Source: Castellaniella defragrans (GTDB lineage Bacteria > Pseudomonadota > Gammaproteobacteria > Burkholderiales > Burkholderiaceae_B). Taken from it: DNA of 64,000 nucleotides. The stretch spans positions 82,781-146,780 of the forward strand of contig NZ_JACHIB010000011.1 in NCBI RefSeq assembly GCF_014203015.1, given 5' to 3'. Positions 17,729 to 26,446 of the stretch are shown in pieces. A program made the translations under genes and the position numbers. A model generated the notes under the pieces. The model ran no database searches and had not been told where the DNA came from. It saw nothing but the letters and a program-made list of their open reading frames with translations. How positions within the stretch are numbered: position 1 is the first letter of the stretch; each line of letters opens with the position of its first letter.

Positions 17729-18925
17729 ATGACTGCCCTTCAACAAGCCTACATCGTCGCCGCGACGCGCACGCCCATCGGCAAGGCCCCGCGCGGCATG
17801 TATTCCCACACCCGGCCCGACGAGCTGCTGGCCAAGGCCATCCAGGGCGTGATGGCCCAGGCGCCCAATCTGGATCCCGCCGCGATCGAGGACGCCATCG
17901 TCGGCTGCGCCATCCCCGAAGGCCCGCAGGGCCTGAACGTCGCGCGCGTCGGCGCGCTGCTGGCCGGCCTGCCGCAATCGGTCGGCGGCGTCACCGTCAA
18001 CCGCTTCTGCGCTTCCGGCCTGACCGCGGTGGCCATGGCGGCCGACCGCATCCGTGTGGGCGAGGCCGACGTCATGCTGGCCTGCGGCACCGAGTCCATG
18101 AGCCTGGTGCCCACCATGGGGATCAACACCTCCTTCAGCCCCGATGTCTACCTGAAGGAAGAGAACATCGGCATCGCCTATGGCATGGGCTCCACCGCCG
18201 AGCAGGTTGCCCAGCGCTGGAAGATTTCCCGCGAGGACCAGGACGCCTTCGCCCTGCGCTCGCACCAGCGCGCCCTGGCCGCCCAGCAGTCCGGCGAGTT
18301 CGCCGACGAGATGCTGCCGGTGGAAATCGTGCGCCGCGTCCCCGACCTGGCGACCGGCGAAGTGCGCGAGACCCGCCGCACCGTGACCCTGGACGAAGGC
18401 CCGCGCGCCGACACCAGCCTGGAGGCCCTGGCCCGCCTGCGCCCGGTGTTCGCCGCCAGGGGCAGCGTCACCGCCGGCAACAGCTCGCAGACCTCCGACG
18501 GCGCCGGCGCCCTGCTGGTCGTGTCCGAGCGCGCCCTCAAGGAGCACAACCTGACCCCGCTGGCGCGCTTCGTGTCCTTCGCCGTGCGCGGCGTGCCGCC
18601 CGAGATCATGGGCATCGGCCCGAAGGAAGCCATCCCGGCCGCCCTGAAGAAGGCCGGCCTGACGCTGGACCAGATGGGCTGGATCGAGCTGAACGAAGCC
18701 TTCGCCGCGCAGTCCCTGGCCGTCATCCGCGACCTGGGCCTGAACGAGGACGTCGTCAACCCCCTGGGCGGCGCCATCGCCCTGGGCCACCCGCTGGGCG
18801 CCACCGGCGCGATCCGCTCCGCCACCACCGTCCACGCCCTGCGCCGCCGCCAGCTGCAGTACGGCATGGTCACCATGTGCGTCGGCACGGGCATGGGCGC
18901 CGCGGGGATCTTCGAGCGCTGCTGA
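17729..18925 (+). CDS. fadA: Acetyl-CoA C-acyltransferase (3-ketoacyl-CoA thiolase), FadA-like
   Basis: This thiolase carries out the last step of beta-oxidation, cleaving 3-ketoacyl-CoA with CoA to acetyl-CoA and a shortened acyl-CoA. The 398-residue protein has the acyl-accepting Cys in NRFCASGLTA (Cys94), the His of GHPLGATGAI, and the second catalytic Cys in CVGTGMGAAG near the C-terminus. AAGGAG lies 8 nt before the ATG at 17729; the open frame continues further upstream but without coding character. It works with the upstream FadN-type enzyme. A biosynthetic acetoacetyl-CoA thiolase role is less likely given this context. Confidence 0.93.
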   Translation: MTALQQAYIVAATRTPIGKAPRGMYSHTRPDELLAKAIQGVMAQAPNLDPAAIEDAIVGCAIPEGPQGLNVARVGALLAGLPQSVGGVTVNRFCASGLTAVAMAADRIRVGEADVMLACGTESMSLVPTMGINTSFSPDVYLKEENIGIAYGMGSTAEQVAQRWKISREDQDAFALRSHQRALAAQQSGEFADEMLPVEIVRRVPDLATGEVRETRRTVTLDEGPRADTSLEALARLRPVFAARGSVTAGNSSQTSDGAGALLVVSERALKEHNLTPLARFVSFAVRGVPPEIMGIGPKEAIPAALKKAGLTLDQMGWIELNEAFAAQSLAVIRDLGLNEDVVNPLGGAIALGHPLGATGAIRSATTVHALRRRQLQYGMVTMCVGTGMGAAGIFERC

Positions 18926-18948
18926 CGAGCCCGATGCGCCCGTATCGA

Positions 18949-18984
18949 AGTTCCGGTTGAAATCCTGGTTGAAATCCCGGTTGA
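18949..18984. repeat. Three tandem 12-bp repeats (CCNGGTTGA core)
   Basis: Three consecutive 12-mers ending CCGGTTGA, CCTGGTTGA and CCCGGTTGA lie just after the thiolase stop, followed by a partial fourth. They do not form a hairpin with a T tract. No function is apparent; they look like slippage expansion in a 3' untranslated region. Confidence 0.6.
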
Positions 18985-19068
18985 GGTTCCGGCGCCCAGG
19001 CCTTCGGGCCCGGGCGCTTCATGCGCCACCCCGCACCACCCCCATCCGAATCGCAGACCCGGCGGTGT

Positions 19069-19120
19069 GAACGCCCCGGCTCCCCGCCCACGAGGCGGAA
19101 GGGCCGGGGCGTTCGTTCTT
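19069..19120 (+). terminator. Long hairpin terminator between the thiolase gene and pgi
   Basis: Arms GAACGCCCCGGC (19069-19080) and GCCGGGGCGTTC (19103-19114) are perfect 12-bp complements, followed by GTTCTT. The U tract is poor, but the position in the gap after the fadN/fadA pair fits termination. Confidence 0.6.
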
Positions 19121-19134
19121 CACGGCATGACATA

Positions 19135-20757
19135 ATGAGCGGCGATTTCGCCGACATCCCTTTCGCTGCCATGCCCGATCGCTCCGCATCCGCCGATACG
19201 TTCGTTCCCCTCACCGAGCTTCCCGAATGGGAACGCTTCGCGCGGGAGGCGCGGACCTGTGCGCCGCAGTCCGATGCGCTGGACCTCATCGAGGCGCCCG
19301 GCCTGGCGCTCGATTCCAGCGGCCAGCGCCATTCGCCGGCGCTCATGGCGGCGGGCGAGGCGCTGCTGCGGGCGCGGGACTTCGAGGCCCAGCGCGCGCG
19401 CCTGCTGGCGGGCGAGGTCGTCAACGTCACGGAAGACCGCGCGGCCTGGCACACCATGCTGCGCGCGCCGGACGCGCCGCCCAGGGTGCTGGCCGAACGC
19501 GAGCGCATGGACGCCTGGGTGCGGCGCGCCGATGCCGGGCGGCGCTGGCGCCACGTCGTGCACGTGGGCATCGGCGGCTCGGACTGGGGCGTGCGCCTGG
19601 CGGTGTCGGCCTTCGGCTACGCCGGCACCTGGCGCGAGGTGCGCTTCGTCGCCAACATCGACGGCCATGCGATCGAGGGCGGGCTGGCGGGGCTGGACCC
19701 GCGCGAGACCCTGGTCGTGCTGGTTTCCAAGTCCTTCACCACGGCCGAGCCTCTGGAAAACGGCGCGCGCGCCCGCGAATGGCTGGCCGCCGCCGGGCTG
19801 GACCCGGCCTCGCACCTGGCCGCGGTCACCGCCCGGCCCGACCGCGCGCGCGCCTGGGGCGTGCCCGAGAGCCAGATCTTCCAGCTGTGGGACTGGGTGG
19901 GCGGGCGCTTCTCGCTCTGGTCCGCGGTCAGCCTGAGCACCGCGCTGGCCGTGGGCGTGGACGTGCTGGAAGGCCTGCGCGCGGGCGCCGCCGCCATGGA
20001 CGCGCATTTCGCCCAGGCGCCCCTGGCGGCCAACGCCCCGGTGCGCATGGCGCTGGCCGGCGTCGCCAACCGCAGCGTGCTGGGCCACGGTTCGCTGAAC
20101 ATCGCGCCCTACGATTCGCGCCTGGCGAACCTGGTGCCCTACATCCAGCAGCTGGACATGGAATCCCTGGGCAAGTCGGTGGACGTCTCGGGCCAGCCCG
20201 TGGGCGTGCCCACCGGCCCCGCCGTGTGGGGCATGCCGGGCACCGACGCCCAGCACACCTTCTTCCAGTGGATGCACCAGGGCAGCGACGGCGCGCCGGT
20301 GGACTTCATCCTGTGCCGCGAGGCCGACCACCACTGGCCGGCGCACCACCGCCAGCTGCTGGCCAACTGCCTGGCCCAGCGCGAGGCCCTGATGCGCGGC
20401 AAGACCCTGGCCCAGGCGCGCGCCGAATGCGTGGCCGAGAACATGGATCCCGAACGCGCCGACTGGCTCGCCCCGCACCGCGTCCATCCCGGCGGCCGCC
20501 CCAATCACCTGATCGTCCTGCCGCGCCTCTCGCCGTATTCCCTGGGCGCCCTGCTGGCCCTGTACGAGCACCGCGTCTTCACCCAGGGCGTGATCTGGGG
20601 GATCGACCCCTTCGACCAGTGGGGCGTGGAATACGGCAAGGTCCTGGCGCGCGGCATCATCGCCGAACTGGACCCCGCCGCGGCCGCCGCCCGGGACACG
20701 CCCGCCGCCAGCCACGACGCCTCCACCCGCCACTGGATCAACCGCCTGAGGGGATGA
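19135..20757 (+). CDS. pgi: Glucose-6-phosphate isomerase
   Basis: This enzyme interconverts glucose-6-phosphate and fructose-6-phosphate, supplying both glycolysis/gluconeogenesis and sugar-nucleotide synthesis. The protein has the PGI signatures HVGIGGSDWG (phosphate-binding), VSKSFTTAEPLENG, WDWVGGRFSLWS, QLDMESLGKS (catalytic Glu) and GTDAQHTFFQ (catalytic His). A further catalytic segment near the C-terminus is DQWGVEYGK. Length is about 540 residues from the ATG at 19135; the ATG at 19171 (MPDRSAS) is an equally reasonable start, as neither has a clear ribosome-binding site. Many alpha- and betaproteobacteria rely on Entner-Doudoroff metabolism, so Pgi here may serve mainly gluconeogenesis and surface-sugar supply. 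Confidence 0.95.
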   Translation: MSGDFADIPFAAMPDRSASADTFVPLTELPEWERFAREARTCAPQSDALDLIEAPGLALDSSGQRHSPALMAAGEALLRARDFEAQRARLLAGEVVNVTEDRAAWHTMLRAPDAPPRVLAERERMDAWVRRADAGRRWRHVVHVGIGGSDWGVRLAVSAFGYAGTWREVRFVANIDGHAIEGGLAGLDPRETLVVLVSKSFTTAEPLENGARAREWLAAAGLDPASHLAAVTARPDRARAWGVPESQIFQLWDWVGGRFSLWSAVSLSTALAVGVDVLEGLRAGAAAMDAHFAQAPLAANAPVRMALAGVANRSVLGHGSLNIAPYDSRLANLVPYIQQLDMESLGKSVDVSGQPVGVPTGPAVWGMPGTDAQHTFFQWMHQGSDGAPVDFILCREADHHWPAHHRQLLANCLAQREALMRGKTLAQARAECVAENMDPERADWLAPHRVHPGGRPNHLIVLPRLSPYSLGALLALYEHRVFTQGVIWGIDPFDQWGVEYGKVLARGIIAELDPAAAAARDTPAASHDASTRHWINRLRG

Positions 20758-20764
20758 GGCCGGA

Positions 20765-20977
20765 CACAGGACAGTCCCTGCGGACTGTCCTGTGCCGGCC
20801 GAATCCGACCGGCCTGCAGGCCGGGAGGTGGAGGGATGCTGCGGCTGAAGATGCACCGTGCCGGCCGAATCCGAGCCGCTTGCAAGCGGCGAGGTGGATG
20901 AACTGGGACACGCAGCAGTCCTCTACGGACTGCTGTGTGCCCAGTGAATCCGACCGGCCTGCAGGCCGGGAGGTGGA
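20765..20977. repeat. REP/BIME-like cluster: three 32-bp REPs and two large hairpins
   Basis: The 476-bp gap after pgi contains three 32-bp units at 20801-20832, 20867-20898 and 20946-20977. Each has invariant flanks GAATCCGA and GAGGTGGA around a 16-bp perfect palindrome. Units 1 and 3 carry CCGGCCTGCAGGCCGG and unit 2 carries GCCGCTTGCAAGCGGC, so substitutions in one arm are compensated in the other. Hairpin A (arms CACAGGACAGTCC at 20765-20777 and its complement at 20782-20794) precedes unit 1. Hairpin B (20903-20944, core CAGCAGTCC/GGACTGCTG) lies between units 2 and 3. Compensation suggests selection on structure, as for REPs acted on by RAYT proteins. The rest of the gap (20978-21233) shows no gene; it should hold the promoter of the permease. 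Confidence 0.75.
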
Positions 20978-21233
20978 GGGATGCCGCGGCATAGGGAATT
21001 TCCCTGCCCCACCTCTCCAGCCCGTGCCGTTTCCCGGAAAACCCCCAGGGTTTACCCGGGATTATGCGCCGGGCCGAAAAGACCTTATCGTGCTTTGCGC
21101 ATGGCTGCCCGGAGGGGCCTCCGGTAGAGTGGCCGCAAGACGCCGGAAAGGCGCTTTCCAGACTTCCTATTTCCGACTTCGGACATGAGGGACGCCCCGG
21201 TTCCGGGCGCGCCCCGCTCCTTGGAGACAAGAC

Positions 21234-22718
21234 ATGAGCAAAACCGTCGCCCCGGTGGACGAGATCCTGCCGTTGGGCCAGCTGACGGCCCTCGGGCTGC
21301 AGCACGTGCTGGTGATGTATGCCGGCGCCGTGGCCGTCCCGCTGATCATCGGCCGGGCGCTGGGCCTGGATTCGCATGAAGTGTCCCTGCTGATCGCCGC
21401 CGACCTGTTCGCCTGCGGCATCGCCACCATCATCCAGTCCCTGGGCGCCACCCAGTGGTTCGGCATCAAGCTGCCCGTCATCATGGGCGTCAGCTTCGCG
21501 CCCGTCGGGCCCATGATCCACATTGCCCAGTCCACGCCGGGGCACGAGGGCGCGCAGCTGCTGTTCGGCACCATCATCGCGGCCGGGATCGTCACCATCC
21601 TCATCGCCCCCTGGATCAGCCGGCTGCTGCGCTTCTTCCCGCCGGTCGTGACCGGCACCATCATCGCCATCATCGGCATCACCCTGATGCGCGTGGGCAT
21701 CAACTGGATCTTCGGCAACCCCGTCGGCCCCACCGCGCCGTCCCTGGTCGATCCCAACTACGTCAGCTGGCTCAAGGACATCCAGGCGGCGGCGGGCGCG
21801 CCGGGCTCGCCCCTGCCGGCCGTGCCGCGGGGCCTGGCCATCATGCCCACGGTGCCCAACCCCAAGTACGCCGACCCGACCGGCGTGGGCATCGCCGCCA
21901 TCGTGCTGGTGTCGATCCTGGTGATCGCCAAGTTCTGCAAGGGTTTCCTCGCCAACATCGCCGTGCTGCTGGGCATCGTGATCGGCGCCGTCATCACGGC
22001 CGCCCTGGGCATCATGACCTTCGACAAGGTCGGCAAGGCCGAATGGGTGGACATCGTCCTGCCCTTCCATTTCGGCATGCCCAAGTTCGACTTCTGGATG
22101 ATCCTGACCATGGTGCTGGTCATGATCGTGATCCTGATCGAATCCACCGGCATGTTCCTGGCCCTGGCGGACATGACCGGCAAGAAGATCGGCCAGAAAG
22201 ACCTGGCGCGCGGCCTGCGCACCGACGGTCTGGGCACCCTGATCGGCGGCATCTTCAATACCTTCCCGTATTCCAGCTTCTCGCAGAACGTCGGCCTGGT
22301 CGCCGTCACGGGAGTGCGCAGCCGCTACGTCTGCGTGGCCAGCGGCGTGATCCTGCTGGTCCTGGGCCTGCTGCCCAAGCTGGCGGCGCTGGTCGAGTCC
22401 CTGCCCACCGTCGTGCTGGGCGGCGCCGGCCTCGTGATGTTCGGCATGGTCACCGCCACCGGCATCCGCATCCTGGGCGGCGTGGACTTCGTCAAGAACC
22501 GCAACAACGCCATGATCGTCGCCATCTCCATCGGCATGGGCATGATCCCCGTGGTCGCGCCGAACTTCCGCCAGTGGATGCCGCACGCCATCCACCCGCT
22601 GATCGAATCGGGCATCCTGCTCACCTCCCTGTCGGCCGTGCTGCTGAACCTGTTCTTCAACGGCGCTCCGCACGACACCGATGCCGCCGTGGAAGCCGCC
22701 AAGCACGCGGAAGCCTGA
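21234..22718 (+). CDS. NCS2 nucleobase:cation symporter (xanthine/urate permease-like)
   Basis: This inner-membrane symporter takes up a purine such as xanthine or urate. The 494-residue protein has about 12-14 hydrophobic segments. Its NCS2 motifs are LQHVLVMYAGAVAVPLI near the N-terminus, ESTGMFLALADMTG at about residues 304-317 (substrate-binding helix, with the conserved Glu) and the segment NTFPYSSFSQNVGLVAVTGVRSR at about 341-363. The Gln-Asn pair in SQNVG is typical of xanthine/urate rather than uracil transporters. GGAGA lies before the ATG. No purine catabolic gene is adjacent, so the substrate is inferred from the motif only. Confidence 0.88.
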   Translation: MSKTVAPVDEILPLGQLTALGLQHVLVMYAGAVAVPLIIGRALGLDSHEVSLLIAADLFACGIATIIQSLGATQWFGIKLPVIMGVSFAPVGPMIHIAQSTPGHEGAQLLFGTIIAAGIVTILIAPWISRLLRFFPPVVTGTIIAIIGITLMRVGINWIFGNPVGPTAPSLVDPNYVSWLKDIQAAAGAPGSPLPAVPRGLAIMPTVPNPKYADPTGVGIAAIVLVSILVIAKFCKGFLANIAVLLGIVIGAVITAALGIMTFDKVGKAEWVDIVLPFHFGMPKFDFWMILTMVLVMIVILIESTGMFLALADMTGKKIGQKDLARGLRTDGLGTLIGGIFNTFPYSSFSQNVGLVAVTGVRSRYVCVASGVILLVLGLLPKLAALVESLPTVVLGGAGLVMFGMVTATGIRILGGVDFVKNRNNAMIVAISIGMGMIPVVAPNFRQWMPHAIHPLIESGILLTSLSAVLLNLFFNGAPHDTDAAVEAAKHAEA

Positions 22719-22814
22719 TCCCGGCCACCTCCGGGCCCGCGGGGACCCTCGGCCACCGCCGCAGCCGGCGACTGGCGGCCGGCGGCCACGGCCAGCGGGA
22801 CCCTCGGCCCGTCG

Positions 22815-22846
22815 CATCGGGCGCCTTCCGCGGAGGGCGCCCGATG
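22815..22846. terminator. Strong hairpin between the permease gene and galE
   Basis: Arms CATCGGGCGCC (22815-22825) and GGCGCCCGATG (22836-22846) are perfect complements with a 10-nt loop. There is no T tract, so it may end transcription only weakly or act as an mRNA-stability element. It lies 38 bp before the galE start. Confidence 0.4.
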
Positions 22847-22883
22847 TACCATTCCACATCCCCCTCATCGACTCTCCGCGCGC

Positions 22884-23900
22884 ATGAACATCCTTCTCAC
22901 CGGCGGCACGGGCTACATCGGCAGCCACGCCGCGGCCGTCCTGGCGCAGCAGGGCCACCGCGTCGTGCTGTTCGACAACCTGAGCAACAGCGACGCGGCG
23001 GTCGTCGGCCAGCTGGGCCGCATCCTGGGCGCGCCGCCGGCCTTCGTCCAGGGCGACGTGCGCGACGGCCCCCTGCTGGACCGGACGCTGCGCGACCATG
23101 CCATCGAGGCCGTGATCCATTTCGCCGGCCTGAAGTCCGTGAGCGAATCCGTCGAGCAGCCCCTGGCGTACTTCTCCAGCAACGTCCAGGGCGCGCTCTG
23201 CCTGCTGCGGGCGATGCGCGACGGCGGCGTGCGCACCCTGGTCTTCAGCAGCAGCGCCACCGTCTACGGCGAGCCGCGCCGCCTGCCCTTGGACGAAAGC
23301 CACCCCACGGGCGCCACCAATCCCTACGGCCGCAGCAAGCTGCACGTCGAGGAAATCCTGGCCGACCTGGCCGCCTCGGACCCGTCCTGGCGCGTGGCCT
23401 GTCTGCGCTACTTCAACCCCGTGGGCGCGCACGACAGCGGCCTGATCGGCGAGAACCCCCGCGGCGTGCCGAACAACCTCATGCCCTACGTCGCCCAGGT
23501 CGCCGCCGGCCTGCGCACCGAGCTGAACGTGTTCGGCGGCGACTACCCCACGCCCGACGGCACCGGCGTGCGCGACTACATCCACGTCGTGGACCTGGCC
23601 GAGGGCCACGCCGCCGCCCTGGGCTTCCTGGCCGGCCATGCCGGCTGGCATGCCTTCAACCTGGGCACCGGGCGCGGCCACAGCGTGCTGGAGATCGTGC
23701 GCGCCTTCGAGCGGGCCTCGGGTCGCGCGGTGCCTTACCGGATCCAGGCGCGCCGGCCGGGCGACGTCGCGGCCTGCTACGCCGACCCCGCCAAGGCCGG
23801 CCGGGACCTGCGCTGGACGGCCGCCCGCACGCTGGAGGACATGTGCCTGAGCACCTGGCGGTATCAGCGCGGCCTGGGGGCCGCGCCTTCCTCCCAGTAG
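22884..23900 (+). CDS. galE: UDP-glucose 4-epimerase
   Basis: This enzyme interconverts UDP-glucose and UDP-galactose, providing galactose for O-antigen assembly. The 338-residue protein has the NAD-binding motif GGTGYIGSH (residues 7-15), HFAGLKSVSESV at about 79-90, the catalytic Ser/Thr run FSSSATVYG, and the Tyr-Lys pair in NPYGRSKLHVEE. It ends 37 bp inside the convergent glycosyltransferase gene. Its position next to wbaP, whose usual substrate is UDP-galactose, suggests that galactose is the first sugar of the repeat unit. Confidence 0.95.
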   Translation: MNILLTGGTGYIGSHAAAVLAQQGHRVVLFDNLSNSDAAVVGQLGRILGAPPAFVQGDVRDGPLLDRTLRDHAIEAVIHFAGLKSVSESVEQPLAYFSSNVQGALCLLRAMRDGGVRTLVFSSSATVYGEPRRLPLDESHPTGATNPYGRSKLHVEEILADLAASDPSWRVACLRYFNPVGAHDSGLIGENPRGVPNNLMPYVAQVAAGLRTELNVFGGDYPTPDGTGVRDYIHVVDLAEGHAAALGFLAGHAGWHAFNLGTGRGHSVLEIVRAFERASGRAVPYRIQARRPGDVAACYADPAKAGRDLRWTAARTLEDMCLSTWRYQRGLGAAPSSQ

Positions 23901-24829
23901 CGCCGGTGCATCGAGCACGCCCGCAGCAGGCCGGGCGGCAGGCGGCGGTGCTGCTTGCCCAGCCGGTAGCCCAGGATCTTCGCCAGGTCGCCCAGCCAGG
24001 CGCGCGGCAGCCACAGCGGCGCGTGCCGGGCCAGATGGGAGAACTCGGACTTGAGGAACTTCAGGCCCTCGCCGCCCGCGCCGCCGTAGCGCTCGCCGAT
24101 CCAGGATTCTTCGGACTGGAACACGCCGATGTCGAAATAGCGGCGGAATTCCTCGGCCACCGAATAATTGTGCGAATGCCACACGCAGGCGGACGGGACG
24201 TAGGCGATCAGGAAGCCCTCCAGGATCGCGCGCGCGGCGAAATACATGTCCTCGCCCAGGATGGTCTGGTCCGGAAAGCCGCCCAGCTGGCGGAACGCCG
24301 CCGTCCGGTAGGCGGCGAAGGAATTGGACAGGAAGGCCGCCTTCAGGCCGCAGCGGGGAATGTCGTCCAGCCCGCACACGTGCCCTGCGGTGCCGTAGTT
24401 CGCGTACCGCGCGTGCGCCGCGACGGGGTTGGCATCCGGGTGCGGCAGCTGGCGTCCGTAGGCCGCCGCCACCTTCGGGTCGCGGAAGGCCGCCAGCAGC
24501 TCCGTGATGGATTCCGGCCCCTGGACGATGGCGTCCTGGGTCAGGAAGACCAGGAATTCCGCCTGCGCGGCGCCGGCGGCCAGATTGCGCGTGCCGCCGT
24601 GGTTGAAGTCCGCGGGATCGATGGTGATGACGTCGAAGCCGTGCCGCCGGGCTGTTTCCGCCGTACCGTCGTGCGAGGACGAATCGACCACCAGGACCGA
24701 CAGGTGCGGGCGGCCCGCCACGGCCCGGGCCAGGGCCTCCGCGCAGCGGTTCCAGGTGCTGCCGCCGTTGTAGGTCGGCACGATCACCCGGGTGGCGGGT
24801 GGGGCGCTCACGTCGTCTGTCTGGGTCAT
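23864..24829 (-). CDS. Family 2 glycosyltransferase, rhamnosyltransferase-like
   Basis: This GT-A glycosyltransferase probably adds rhamnose to a lipid-linked O-antigen intermediate. The 321-residue protein has RVIVPTYNGGSTW at the N-terminus, the nucleotide-sugar-binding DSSSHDGT at about residues 49-56, DFNHGGTRN at about 73-81, FLTQDA (metal-binding acidic motif) at about 94-99, and LGEDMYFAARA. The DFNHGGTRN and LTQDA motifs are typical of dTDP-rhamnosyl transferases, which agrees with the nearby rml genes. Its 3' end overlaps galE by 37 bp in convergent orientation. Confidence 0.88.
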   Translation of the reverse strand: MTQTDDVSAPPATRVIVPTYNGGSTWNRCAEALARAVAGRPHLSVLVVDSSSHDGTAETARRHGFDVITIDPADFNHGGTRNLAAGAAQAEFLVFLTQDAIVQGPESITELLAAFRDPKVAAAYGRQLPHPDANPVAAHARYANYGTAGHVCGLDDIPRCGLKAAFLSNSFAAYRTAAFRQLGGFPDQTILGEDMYFAARAILEGFLIAYVPSACVWHSHNYSVAEEFRRYFDIGVFQSEESWIGERYGGAGGEGLKFLKSEFSHLARHAPLWLPRAWLGDLAKILGYRLGKQHRRLPPGLLRACSMHRRYWEEGAAPRPR

Positions 24830-24991
24830 GGGGGAAGCGCGGGCTGTGCGGAGCGGGACGCCTGCATGCGCGCGCCGGGCCGGCCGGCCGGTTGGGGATG
24901 ACCGTATTTTACAAAAACCGCCGCGCCGATGGCCTGATGTAATATCGCGCTGGAGCGCACAGCGCGACTTTCACCGACGGCTGCGGGATCC

Positions 24992-26446
24992 GTGACTCAG
25001 AACAAGCAATTATCGGCAAAGGTCCGGGCGGTGGCGATACGCCATCTGATCCGGCTGATTCGTGTGGCGGCGGACGGCATGGCCTTCCTCCTGGGACCGC
25101 TCCTGGCCGCGGTGTGCCTCTACGTCGTCACCGGCGGGGTGTCCGTCTACGTCCTCGTCGCCGACGTGGGCGCCTTCGTCCTGACCTACATGGTGCTGGG
25201 CGCGGCGACCCTGCTGTGGTTCTGGGCCTGGCGCGGGCACTACACCTACCGCAAGCCCATCTGGTCGGTGGCGCGCGACGTCTGCATGGCGCTGCTGGTC
25301 GGCGCCCTGGGTCAGCTGGTCATCATGGCGTTCCTGAAATGGCCCATCTCGCGCTATTTCTGGGTGCTGAGCTGGGGCTTCATCTTCCTGTCGCTCGTGC
25401 TCGAACGCCTGGCCATCAAGGCGGCGCTGCTCAAGCTCAAGCTCTGGCAGAAGCAGTGCGTCATCATCGGCACCGGCAGCAACGCCGCCGAGGCCTACGG
25501 GGCCCTGGTGTCCGACCGCGGCATGGGCTTCGACGTGCAGTATTTCCAGTGCCCCCTGGGGACGCGGCCCTCGCCGGTCGAAGGCGTGCCCGTGCTGCAC
25601 CGGCCCGAGCAGCTCTGGGAACTGACCGATCCGGACGACACCCAGTACGTGATCGCCATGGAATATGGCGAGGAAGACCTGCGCGACGACTGGCTGCGCG
25701 AGATGGCGGTGCGCGGCTGCAGGGCGGTCTCGGTGATCCCGTCCATCCGCGGGGTGCCGCTCAACAGCACCGACGTGTCGTTCATCTTCAGCCACGACCT
25801 CATGATCCTGCAGATCCGCGAAAACCTGCAGAAGCGCTGGTCGCGCATCATCAAGCGCGCCTTCGACGTGGCGGGGGCCGCGGCGCTGCTGGTGGTGCTG
25901 TCGCCGCTGCTGGCCGTGCTCTGGTGGAAGATCCGCCAGGATGGCGGGGAGCCCATCTACGGCCACCGGCGGATAGGGCAGGGCGGTCGCCCGTTCCTGT
26001 GCCTGAAATTCCGCTCCATGGTGCCGCAGGCCGACCAGGTGCTGGCCGACCTGCTGGCCCGCGACCCGGAGGCGCGCGCCGAATGGGAGGCGTCCTTCAA
26101 GCTCAAGAACGATCCCCGGATCACGCCGCTGGGGCGCTTTCTCCGGCGCACCAGCCTGGACGAACTGCCGCAGCTCTGGAACGTCCTGCGAGGCGAGATG
26201 AGCCTGGTGGGCCCCCGGCCCGTCGTCGAGGAAGAACTGGCCTTCTACGGCAAGAACGTCGCCTATTACCTGATGGCCAAGCCCGGCATCACCGGCCTGT
26301 GGCAGGTCAGCGGCCGCAGCGACGTGGACTACGACACCCGGGTCTATTTCGATGCCTGGTACGCGCGCAACTGGTCGCTGTGGCACGACCTGGTGATCCT
26401 GGTCAAGACCGTGGCCGTGGTGTTCCGGCGCGACGGCGCGTACTAG
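24992..26446 (+). CDS. wbaP: Undecaprenyl-phosphate galactose phosphotransferase, WbaP-like
   Basis: This enzyme starts O-antigen or exopolysaccharide synthesis by moving sugar-1-phosphate from UDP-sugar to undecaprenyl phosphate in the inner membrane. The 484-residue protein has four or five N-terminal membrane helices, a central soluble region (CVIIGTGSNAAEAYGAL) and the C-terminal polyprenyl phosphate transferase domain. Motifs of the latter are KFRSMVPQAD, the catalytic region LRRTSLDELPQLWNVL, GEMSLVGPRPVVEEE, and PGITGLWQVSGRS. The start codon is GTG. The length and N-terminal helices favour WbaP over WecP-like short forms. It ends 4 bp inside the convergent ligase gene. Confidence 0.93.
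   Translation: MTQNKQLSAKVRAVAIRHLIRLIRVAADGMAFLLGPLLAAVCLYVVTGGVSVYVLVADVGAFVLTYMVLGAATLLWFWAWRGHYTYRKPIWSVARDVCMALLVGALGQLVIMAFLKWPISRYFWVLSWGFIFLSLVLERLAIKAALLKLKLWQKQCVIIGTGSNAAEAYGALVSDRGMGFDVQYFQCPLGTRPSPVEGVPVLHRPEQLWELTDPDDTQYVIAMEYGEEDLRDDWLREMAVRGCRAVSVIPSIRGVPLNSTDVSFIFSHDLMILQIRENLQKRWSRIIKRAFDVAGAAALLVVLSPLLAVLWWKIRQDGGEPIYGHRRIGQGGRPFLCLKFRSMVPQADQVLADLLARDPEARAEWEASFKLKNDPRITPLGRFLRRTSLDELPQLWNVLRGEMSLVGPRPVVEEELAFYGKNVAYYLMAKPGITGLWQVSGRSDVDYDTRVYFDAWYARNWSLWHDLVILVKTVAVVFRRDGAY

Noticed and set aside
20978..21233. Possible purine or xanthine (NMT1-type) riboswitch ahead of the NCS2 permease.
   Set aside because: No conserved riboswitch core could be recognised by eye; a covariance-model search would be needed.
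20505..24377. A 1,290-codon minus-strand frame across pgi, the permease gene and galE.
   Set aside because: It covers three confidently identified genes in antisense; only its distal part belongs to a real gene region (the GT2 gene lies in another frame).
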